Positions 59,105 through 64,000 of a stretch of DNA of 64,000 nucleotides are shown in pieces. Under the pieces are notes generated by a model, which worked only from the letters and a program-made list of their open reading frames with translations, was not told where the DNA came from and made no database searches. The DNA comes from Staphylococcus pseudintermedius (lineage in GTDB: Bacteria > Bacillota > Bacilli > Staphylococcales > Staphylococcaceae): positions 23,452 through 87,451 of the forward strand of contig NZ_MLGE02000010.1 in NCBI RefSeq assembly GCF_001792775.2, read 5' to 3'. Each line of letters begins with the position of its first letter. The stretch's first letter is position 1. A program made the translations under genes and the position numbers.

Positions 59105-59278
59105 TTAACGTTGCTTTTTCCGGTCATTATGACGGCTAATAAAGGCACAAATCATAAATAAAATGGTCGCGATAAACAGTTTGATGGCTGACGTTTCTTC
59201 CCCTAAAAACTGTAAGATGATGCCAATAACAAAAATTAATAACGCAATAATGACAAAAACTTTTGTTAAATGTTTCAT
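59105..59278 (-). CDS. Small two-helix membrane protein (57 residues)
   Basis: A 57-residue ORF starting MKHLTKVFVIIALLIF at ATG 59278, behind GGAGAATCCA. Two hydrophobic segments (about 6-24 and 33-49) separated by a short acidic loop (GEETSA), ending in a basic tail SRHNDRKKQR. Not recognised; similar small two-helix proteins occur in many staphylococci. Convincing because of the ribosome-binding site, start and membrane design. Confidence 0.7.
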   Translation of the reverse strand: MKHLTKVFVIIALLIFVIGIILQFLGEETSAIKLFIATILFMICAFISRHNDRKKQR

Positions 59279-59430
59279 TGGATTCTCCTTTTAATTAATT
59301 GCTGATTCAAACATTAGAAAAAGCTGAGCCATTTGTCAACAGCACTTCATGAACTGATAACGTCGAGTTCCTCCAAACCCATTCTTAAACTCACCACCTA
59401 AACATTACATATCTTTCGTAAATAAATCGT

Positions 59431-59459
59431 TTGCCTCCAAATTGTGAAGGTGATAAAAT
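59431..59459 (+). promoter_or_regulatory. Predicted promoter of the antisense RNA (antitoxin)
   Basis: TTGCCT (59431-59436), 17-base spacer, TAAAAT (59454-59459). Transcription would start near 59466 and run into the hairpin terminator at 59487-59514. Confidence 0.6.
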
Positions 59460-59465
59460 AATAGT

Positions 59466-59522
59466 GTATCCACACATGATTAAACACCCCAAACTTGTTG
59501 CCGCAAGTTTGGGGCTTTTGTT
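59466..59522 (+). ncRNA. Putative antitoxin RNA of a par-like type I toxin-antitoxin locus
   Basis: A predicted small RNA of about 57 nt with its own promoter and terminator. At 59474-59488 it carries ACATGATTAAACACC, identical to 59665-59679, which is the strand opposite the ribosome-binding and start region of the toxin gene; so the RNA is exactly complementary to the toxin mRNA start. It also overlaps the toxin mRNA 3' end through the shared terminator. This is the layout of RNAII of the enterococcal pAD1 par (fst) locus, whose RNAII is about 66 nt. Existence of the RNA is prediction. Confidence 0.6.
59487..59520 (+). terminator. Shared hairpin terminator of the toxin-antitoxin locus
   Basis: Perfect 11-bp stem CCCCAAACTTG (59487-59497) with CAAGTTTGGGG (59504-59514), 6-base loop, followed by CTTTTGTTTG on the plus strand. 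On the minus strand the downstream tract is TGTTTAAT, weaker. Confidence 0.85.
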
Positions 59523-59536
59523 TGCTGGGCCTTAGT

Positions 59537-59668
59537 TCATGTATGTGTTGAATCATCTTTTTGTTGTTTTTCCTGATCTCGCCTTCTCCACTTCGATTCG
59601 ACCCAACACCTAAAAATAATGAGAATGCCACCATTAATTAATAACATCCAAAATTCTGTCCACGACAT
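59537..59668 (-). CDS. Putative type I toxin, 43-residue membrane peptide
   Basis: ORF of 43 codons starting MSWTEFWMLLINGGIL, with one hydrophobic segment (about 6-20, FWMLLINGGILIIF) followed by a strongly charged tail (ESKWRRRDQEKQQKDD). The ribosome-binding site GTAGGAGGTG is ideal and 7 bases from the ATG. Size and design match Fst/TxpA-type membrane toxins, but I do not recognise the exact sequence. The leader has a stem-loop (59717-59742), and a complementary small RNA gene converges on it from the other side. It is too short for normal gene callers. Confidence 0.7.
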   Translation of the reverse strand: MSWTEFWMLLINGGILIIFRCWVESKWRRRDQEKQQKDDSTHT

Positions 59669-59716
59669 GATTAAACACCTCCTACTTTTAGAAACCGTTT
59701 TCCTATAAAGCGCCAA

Positions 59717-59750
59717 AAATGTAGGGAGTGGTGGCTACATTTATTTTAAC
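59717..59750 (-). promoter_or_regulatory. Predicted toxin promoter and 5' stem-loop
   Basis: Minus strand extended -10 TG-T-TAAAAT (TAAAAT at 59743-59748), with no clear -35; start of transcription would be near 59736. The transcript begins with ATGTAG, which pairs with CTACAT 10 bases later (59717-59742). A structured 5' end that delays translation is a feature of Fst mRNA. Confidence 0.5.
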
Positions 59751-59880
59751 ATAAAATACCGAACATGTGTTCTTATTTTGCGCTTTTAAGTTGAATTTTC
59801 TATCAGTCTATTCTTTAAATTTATTGTTATTCACTGTATGATAGATGTATATGATGAAAAATAGAAAGAGGTCGAATCTT

Positions 59881-61170
59881 ATGAACCCTTTAGCGCTACA
59901 ATTAAACGAACAGTTAAGTGAAGAAAATCCAGTCGTCCTAGATATGCTTTCCGACCTTGGAACAAATATGTATTATCCAAAAGGTATTTTGACACAATCT
60001 GCTGAAGCCAAAGCGACAAAATATAACGCGACAATCGGTATGGCTACAACAGCCGAAGGTAAAATGTACACTGAAACGTTATATGGCATGTTTGATCATT
60101 TAACGACAGATGAAGTTTTTGCTTATGCCCCACCACAAGGCTTGGCTGAATTACGTGAACTATGGCAACAAAAAATGTTAAAAGAGAATCCTGACTTAAC
60201 GCAAGAAGCGATGAGTTTACCTATCGTGACGAACGCTTTAACACACGGTTTATCATTAATTGGTGATTTATTTGTAAACCCAGGTGACACTGTATTATTA
60301 CCGCAACATAATTGGGGCAACTATAACCTCGTGTATGGTATTCGTCACCAAGCAACAATGCAAACTTACCCTATTTTTGATGCACAAGGTCATTTCACAA
60401 TCGAGCACCTCGTGAAAACGTTAGATCAATTTGAAGAAGATAAAGTCATTATGCTGTTAAACTATCCAAACAACCCAACTGGTTACACACCTACAACGGA
60501 TGAAGTTGAAGCAATTGTTCAAGCAATTGACCGTTTGGCAAAACGCGGTGTCAATGTCGTTGCTGTTGTTGATGATGCATATTATGGCTTATTTTATGAA
60601 GATGTTTATACACAATCGATTTTCACTGCACTGACACGATTAAACAATGAACGTGTGTTACCTATTCGTTTAGATGGTGCGACAAAAGAGTTTTTCGCAT
60701 GGGGCTTCCGCGTCGGTTTCTTAACTTTTGGTACTACAAATGACACGACTAAAACCGTGTTAGAAGCTAAAATGAAAGGGCTCATTCGTAGCAACAACTC
60801 AAGTGGTGCTACACCTTCTCAAGCAGCCGTCCAACACGCGCTGAAACAAGGGGCATCTTTCAATGATGAAGTGCAACATAACATTCAAATTTTACAAGCA
60901 CGTTATGAAGTGACAAAAGAACTTGTTTATGATGAAGCATACCAATCATTATGGCAACCGTATGACTTTAACTCTGGTTACTTCATGGCGTTGAAAGTGA
61001 AAGGTGTGAATGCTGAAGAATTACGTGTACATTTGATTGAGAAGCATTCAATCGGTATCGTTGCGCTTAACGAAACTGATATTCGCATCGCCTTTAGTTG
61101 TATTGAAAAAGAAGATTTACCACACGTATTTAAATCTATTGCTACAGCGATTGAAACATTACAAGCATAA
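59881..61170 (+). CDS. PLP-dependent class I/II aminotransferase (aromatic/aspartate type)
   Basis: Aminotransferase of fold type I, 429 residues. PLP features: NYPNNPTGYTP, VDDAYYGLFYED, and the Schiff-base lysine in LDGATKEFFAWGFRVGF, with the substrate-binding Arg near the C-terminus (ETDIRIAFS). Likely amino acceptor 2-oxoglutarate, but the amino donor cannot be told. The frame is open from 59845; AAAGAGG (59865-59871) favours ATG 59881. Confidence 0.88.
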   Translation: MNPLALQLNEQLSEENPVVLDMLSDLGTNMYYPKGILTQSAEAKATKYNATIGMATTAEGKMYTETLYGMFDHLTTDEVFAYAPPQGLAELRELWQQKMLKENPDLTQEAMSLPIVTNALTHGLSLIGDLFVNPGDTVLLPQHNWGNYNLVYGIRHQATMQTYPIFDAQGHFTIEHLVKTLDQFEEDKVIMLLNYPNNPTGYTPTTDEVEAIVQAIDRLAKRGVNVVAVVDDAYYGLFYEDVYTQSIFTALTRLNNERVLPIRLDGATKEFFAWGFRVGFLTFGTTNDTTKTVLEAKMKGLIRSNNSSGATPSQAAVQHALKQGASFNDEVQHNIQILQARYEVTKELVYDEAYQSLWQPYDFNSGYFMALKVKGVNAEELRVHLIEKHSIGIVALNETDIRIAFSCIEKEDLPHVFKSIATAIETLQA

Positions 61171-61228
61171 ATCCAGTACAGACAGGTCGTCGCAAGTCAC
61201 CTGTCTGTTTTTATTTTAGGAGGATTTG

Positions 61229-62053
61229 ATGGACATCCAATCACGTCAGCCACAACAATTTTTAACGAAAGCGAGTGGCTATTTAAAAGATTATACACAT
61301 ACTTTGAATCCATACATGGGCTGTCAATTTGCGTGCACTTACTGTTACGTACGTCGCTCACCGATTTCGCTCTTTTCAGGTAAAACTTGGGGCGATTGGG
61401 TCACTGCTAAAACAGATGAACAGCTGAAATTTCGAAAAGAGCTCCAGAAAAATAAAGCTAAAGGACCTTTCACAGTATTCATGTCCTCTTCTACCGACCC
61501 GTATCAGCCACTTGAGAAAAAATATGAAATGACGCGCTATTTATTATCTGAAATGCATGACTGTCCGCCTGATTTTTTGTTCATTCAAACACGTAGCCCG
61601 CTTATACAACGAGATATCGACATCCTTCAATCTTATCCTGGTAATTTCATCGTGAGTATGACCGTAGAAAGCGACCGTGAAGACATCATTCGGCATTTCA
61701 CACCCAAAGCACCGAGTATTCAATCTCGTCTCAAAACTGTGGACAAACTTCGTGCAGCACATATTCCAACACAAATTGCCGTTGCACCTGTCCTACCTTG
61801 TACGAATCAGTTTGGCGAACGTTTAGCTGAACATGTCGACCGTGTGACGATTGACGATTACTTTATGGGTGATGGGTCAAACGGTCGTCGCACACAATCA
61901 CTCGGCATTCAGTCTTTATACGAAGATTTCGATTTACAGTCTTGGTATCATCCAGACACCTATCTGCATGTGTTAAAATTAATGCAAGACGCTTTTCCAC
62001 ATGACAACATTGCGATCAGTAGTAATGGTTTCGTGCCATTTCAATCAAATTAA
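61229..62053 (+). CDS. SPL-family radical SAM protein
   Basis: Radical SAM enzyme related to spore photoproduct lyase (SplB-like C-terminal part), 274 residues. Cluster motif C32-x3-C36-x2-C39 (MGCQFACTYCYVR). Unlike true SPL it is found in a non-sporing genus, so it may repair or modify another nucleic acid lesion. ATG 61229 follows AGGAGG (61219-61224). The O6-methylguanine methyltransferase gene starts 15 bases later, which hints at a DNA-repair role. Confidence 0.85.
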   Translation: MDIQSRQPQQFLTKASGYLKDYTHTLNPYMGCQFACTYCYVRRSPISLFSGKTWGDWVTAKTDEQLKFRKELQKNKAKGPFTVFMSSSTDPYQPLEKKYEMTRYLLSEMHDCPPDFLFIQTRSPLIQRDIDILQSYPGNFIVSMTVESDREDIIRHFTPKAPSIQSRLKTVDKLRAAHIPTQIAVAPVLPCTNQFGERLAEHVDRVTIDDYFMGDGSNGRRTQSLGIQSLYEDFDLQSWYHPDTYLHVLKLMQDAFPHDNIAISSNGFVPFQSN

Positions 62054-62068
62054 AGGAGGTCGAACCGG

Positions 62069-62590
62069 ATGTCATTTTACTTTCAACATATTGATACACC
62101 GCTTGGGTTAATGACTGCTGTTGTGAATGATGACGCCTTGTTAGGTTTATCATTTACAGACTCAAAAGATTATCATACTGCATTGAAACATTTTCAAAAG
62201 CAAGCACGACTCATTCAAATTTCATACCACCCAATTGTGAACCAAATTGCTTTAGAGTTGGAAGCTTATTTTCATGGGCATTGTCACACATTCAAGACAC
62301 CTGTCGCACACGTCATTGGTACACCATTCCAACAACAAGTGTGGCAAGCCCTTCAACAACTTCCTTTTGGGGCGGTTGTAAATTATAGTGACATCGCACA
62401 AATGATTGGCCGTCCAAAAAGTGTACGTGCTGTGGCATCTGCTATCGGTCAAAATCCGTTGTCTATTATCGTGCCGTGTCATCGTGTCTTACGGAAAGAT
62501 GGCCAATTAGGTGGTTTTAATAGTGGCCTGCATCGTAAAAAGCGCTTATTAGCATTGGAGGGGCATCCTTATGGAACAACGACAATTTGA
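62069..62590 (+). CDS. ogt: Methylated-DNA-protein-cysteine methyltransferase
   Basis: Suicide repair protein that takes methyl groups from O6-methylguanine onto C137 (IIVPCHRVLR). The RNase-H-like N-terminal domain precedes a DNA-binding helix-turn-helix (YSDIAQMIGRPKSVRAVASAIGQNP). 173 residues. AAAGGAGGTC gives a strong ribosome-binding site. It overlaps the M20 peptidase gene by 20 bases in another frame. Confidence 0.95.
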   Translation: MSFYFQHIDTPLGLMTAVVNDDALLGLSFTDSKDYHTALKHFQKQARLIQISYHPIVNQIALELEAYFHGHCHTFKTPVAHVIGTPFQQQVWQALQQLPFGAVVNYSDIAQMIGRPKSVRAVASAIGQNPLSIIVPCHRVLRKDGQLGGFNSGLHRKKRLLALEGHPYGTTTI

Positions 62591-63803
62591 TATACTTCAA
62601 ACATTAATTGCGCATCCGACAGTGAGTCCTCCTGCCCGCAATACCGTCCTGTTACAACGTCAAATTGCATCTTGGCTCGAAGACATAGGTTTTGAAGTCC
62701 AAACGATTCCATTTTATGACAATGACTGTATTGTCGTCGGCACTTTAAAAGGACGGAATCCAGAAGCAGCACGTCTAATTTTAAACGGACATGTCGATGT
62801 TGCAGAAGTTGAAGATGAACAATTTTGGCGCTTCAATCCTTTTCAACTGACTGCAGAAGATAATTTTCTATTTGGTAGAGGCGTTGCTGATATGAAAGGT
62901 GGCATGTCCGCCCTTTTTTATAATTTAGAACGCTTGCACCAAGAAGGCTTACAACCTGAAGGCGATATTATCGTACACTCTGTTGTCGGCGAAGAAGTTG
63001 GCGAAGCAGGTACAAAAGTCGCCTGTGAACATTCACCAAAAGCTGATTTAGCACTTGTGTTAGATACAAGCAATAACATTGCGATGGGACAAGGCGGCGT
63101 CATTACCGGATGGATCACAATTCAAAGTGAGGAGACGATCCATGACGGTGCGCGCAGTCATATCATTCACGCAGGTGGTGGGCGTCATGGTGCGAGTGCG
63201 ATTGAAAAAATGGTGAAAATTATACAAGCCTTACAAGAACTCGAACGGCATTGGGCAGTTACGAAATCTTATCCCGGCATGCCACCAGGCGCCAATACGA
63301 TTAATCCAGCTGTAATTGAAGGCGGGCGTCATCCTGCTTTTATCGCTGACCAATGTCGCTTATGGATTACCGTGCATTATTTGCCTGACGAAAGTTACGC
63401 CACCATTATAGAAGAAATTGAAACGTATTTAAATAAAATTGCCGATAGTGATTTATGGCTTAGTCAAAATCCACTTCAATTCGAATGGGGTGGCGCTTCC
63501 ATGATTGAAGAGAAAGGTGAAATCTTCCCAAGCTTCACTTTACCGACATCTCATCCTGGATTTCACATGTTAGCTAAAGCACATGAAGACGTACACCAGG
63601 CACCGCTTCAAACGACAATGAGCACAACAGTAACAGATGGCGGTTGGACCGCAGACTTTGGCATTCCAACCATTTTATATGGACCAGGTGAACTCGACGA
63701 AGCCCATGGAACGAATGAAAAAATTCGCATTCAAGATTTGGATTATTTTACGGAAGTCTTGTATACATTTTTAAAATCATGGTATGAGAAACCTGAGCGG
63801 TAA
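62571..63803 (+). CDS. M20-family metallopeptidase (ArgE/DapE-like deacylase)
   Basis: Zinc-dependent hydrolase of the ArgE/DapE family, 410 residues. Metal and catalytic motifs: NGHVDVAEVE (first His, Asp), GRGVADMKGGMSA, and VVGEEVGEAG (catalytic Glu and metal Glu); final His in HGTNEKIRI. It overlaps ogt by 20 bases, and the start ATG follows GGAGGGGCATCCTT, so it is coupled to ogt. Substrate unknown; most likely an N-acyl amino acid or a peptide. Confidence 0.9.
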   Translation: MEQRQFDILQTLIAHPTVSPPARNTVLLQRQIASWLEDIGFEVQTIPFYDNDCIVVGTLKGRNPEAARLILNGHVDVAEVEDEQFWRFNPFQLTAEDNFLFGRGVADMKGGMSALFYNLERLHQEGLQPEGDIIVHSVVGEEVGEAGTKVACEHSPKADLALVLDTSNNIAMGQGGVITGWITIQSEETIHDGARSHIIHAGGGRHGASAIEKMVKIIQALQELERHWAVTKSYPGMPPGANTINPAVIEGGRHPAFIADQCRLWITVHYLPDESYATIIEEIETYLNKIADSDLWLSQNPLQFEWGGASMIEEKGEIFPSFTLPTSHPGFHMLAKAHEDVHQAPLQTTMSTTVTDGGWTADFGIPTILYGPGELDEAHGTNEKIRIQDLDYFTEVLYTFLKSWYEKPER

Positions 63804-63826
63804 TCGTAAACATTTTCACAATACGT

Positions 63827-63874
63827 AAAAACCACTTTCCAAATGTCGTGACATCATTTAGTAAAGTGGTTTTT
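63827..63874 (+). terminator. Terminator of the SPL-ogt-M20 operon
   Basis: AAAAACCACTTT (63827-63838) pairs with AAAGTGGTTTTT (63863-63874); inner TGTCGTGACA adds a smaller palindrome. T run on the plus strand. Confidence 0.85.
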
Positions 63875-63911
63875 ATTGGTTCTTTGTCAACGTCGGTTGG
63901 TGAGACGATAA

Positions 63912-63951
63912 CGCATTAAGCAACGTTATTTTGTTGTTTAATGCGTTTTTT
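63912..63951. terminator. Second hairpin, overlapping the end of a minus-strand gene
   Basis: AACGCATTAAGCAAC pairs with GTTGTTTAATGCGTT, followed by TTTT. It overlaps the stop codon of the partial frame described next, so it may serve that gene or the plus-strand operon. Confidence 0.7.
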
Positions 63952-64000
63952 ATATTCACTTACAAATACCTTAGAAATCATTAAGATACGATTCCTAAAA
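63916..64000 (-). CDS. C-terminal end of an unidentified gene running off the right edge
   Basis: Minus-strand frame open from 64000 to TAA 63916-63918, encoding about 27 residues ending EYKKRIKQQNNVA. Composition (basic, with ILMISKVFVSEYKKR) looks like a genuine C-terminus. No family can be named. Confidence 0.45.
   Translation of the reverse strand, partial: FRNRILMISKVFVSEYKKRIKQQNNVA

Noticed and set aside
59398..59634. A 78-codon minus-strand frame overlapping the toxin locus
   Set aside because: It reads through the terminator hairpin in a different frame from the well-initiated 43-codon ORF and has no ribosome-binding site of its own.

Overview
This window is chromosomal DNA from a staphylococcus. 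The proteins match the Staphylococcus core set closely in length, motifs and order (vraUTSR, map, gatD/murT, ftnA, dinB, gatCAB, putP, camS-ligA-pcrA-pcrB, purB, nadE-pncB, nos-pdt, ppaC). It is not S. aureus: the proteins differ throughout, the intergenic repeats differ, and there are extra genes. A species of the S. intermedius group, such as S. pseudintermedius, is my best guess, made from general resemblance and not from a search.

Layout. 1-4.1 kb: the 5' part of an M29 aminopeptidase gene, a DUF1128 protein, the phosphatase PtpA, a YtxH protein, a BrkB-type membrane protein and a beta-carbonic anhydrase. 4.6-8.3 kb: the cell-wall-stress operon vraUTSR and map. 8.4-15.6 kb: an aromatic-acid-exporter-like gene, a repeat-rich gap of about 1 kb, murT/gatD (lipid II amidation), ftnA, an exonuclease, dinB and a DUF3267 gene. 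15.7-18.6 kb: an AT-rich accessory cassette holding a radical SAM/SPASM enzyme gene and an MFS exporter gene broken by a one-base frameshift, with decayed coding remnants beside it. 18.6-33.4 kb: rlmD, a diacylglycerol kinase gene, gatCAB, putP, camS, ligA, pcrA and pcrB. 33.4-34.3 kb: a gene-free stretch with a tandem repeat, a palindromic element and a 109-bp direct duplication. 34.3-48.9 kb: yerC, purB, DUF2179 and NETI genes, NAD salvage (nadE, pncB, a pncA-like gene), nos with pdt, a beta-helix protein, ppaC, a GNAT gene, an aldehyde dehydrogenase, a lactonase and small proteins. 49.6-64 kb: a C45 amidohydrolase, a HAAS/DUF4097 pair, a thioredoxin-fold protein, the gluconate operon gntRKP, an ABC exporter, a compact type I toxin-antitoxin-like locus, an aminotransferase, and an SPL radical SAM, methylguanine methyltransferase and M20 peptidase gene run.

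Four things stand out. (1) At 59.47-59.74 kb a 43-residue membrane peptide gene converges on a predicted small RNA of about 57 nt. The RNA carries a 15-base direct repeat exactly complementary to the peptide's ribosome-binding and start region, and the two genes share a terminator hairpin, as in the pAD1 par (Fst) system. (2) The radical SAM/SPASM plus MFS pair looks like a peptide-maturation cassette with no recognisable precursor gene. (3) A dispersed palindromic intergenic element of about 140 bp, with a 67-bp short form and half copies, occurs at eight places. (4) Several palindromes overlap promoters (nos, ftnA, the C45 gene, gntR).

All reading was done by eye. Start sites were moved from the longest ORF where a ribosome-binding site or the usual family length called for it. 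Promoters are -35/-10 matches and are not proven.
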